From Jacaranda mimosifolia (lineage: Eukaryota > Streptophyta > Magnoliopsida > Lamiales > Bignoniaceae), in assembly GCA_018894105.1 (NCBI GenBank), contig CM032123.1, positions 29,675,744 through 29,739,743 of the forward strand: DNA of 64,000 nt, in the 5' to 3' direction. Shown in pieces: positions 62,357 to 64,000 of this stretch. The notes below the pieces were generated by a model. That model had not been told where the DNA came from. It did not search any database and worked only from the letters and a program-made list of their open reading frames with translations. The first letter of the stretch is position 1. Every line of letters begins with the position of its first letter. The position numbers and the translations under genes are program-made.

Positions 62357-64000
<1,644 letters not shown>

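Overview
The window is nuclear DNA from a flowering plant, most likely a eudicot. The genes carry GT-AG introns and encode plant-specific families: RALF peptides, an HSFA5-type heat-stress factor, and S-adenosylhomocysteine hydrolase with the plant-type insert. The spacers are AT-rich and packed with plant transposons. I cannot name the species from sequence alone.

Six host genes look real. From the left: a divergent RALF preproprotein (1442-1798, +); an eight-exon METTL18/HPM1-like histidine methyltransferase (2126-5444, -) whose exon chain reads cleanly to 307 aa; a two-exon HSFA5 (29149-33504, -, 484 aa); an intact two-exon SAHH (47238-49292, +, 485 aa); a canonical RALF (53590-53979, -); and a second SAHH (62357 to the right edge, -, 5' part outside the window). 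The two SAHH genes lie tail to tail about 13 kb apart with the intron at the same codon. Two of the products are linked biochemically: SAM-dependent methyltransferases such as the METTL18-like protein release S-adenosylhomocysteine, which SAHH removes.

About 5.6-28.2 kb is a nested transposon stack. A decayed RPA70-like gene, possibly carried by a Helitron (Helitron-type 3' hairpins lie at about 5.66 kb and 28.13 kb), was split between exon 1 (19309-19452) and exon 2 (from 9728 down) by a Mutator-like element (MULE-1, 10604-19237, TIRs of about 235 bp, 10-bp target duplication). MULE-1 was itself hit inside its transposase by a 2.66-kb LTR-type element (13330-15992, 5-bp duplication). A related 3.38-kb element (22893-26274, 5-bp duplication), a 966-bp foldback MULE (20385-21350) and a 1.3-kb MULE-type MITE (26377-27697, perfect 9-bp duplication) lie to the right.

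About 35-41.5 kb holds a second decayed MULE. Both MULEs share an unusual layout: the transposase gene converges on a small gene with a GRF-type zinc finger and a hydrophobic C-terminus, recalling the convergent two-gene layout of maize MuDR. Both transposases also have Asn where the second catalytic Asp is normally found. This pair is the most interesting system here.

About 42-46.3 kb holds two hAT-like elements, one containing a palindromic AT-rich foldback. Two tRNA-type SINEs with target duplications are at 46.6 and 52.6 kb. Between the two SAHH genes lie a tandem repeat of about 1.4-kb units (55.4-58.2 kb) and a broken pararetrovirus-like fragment (58.2-60.0 kb). I saw no tRNA, rRNA or CRISPR.
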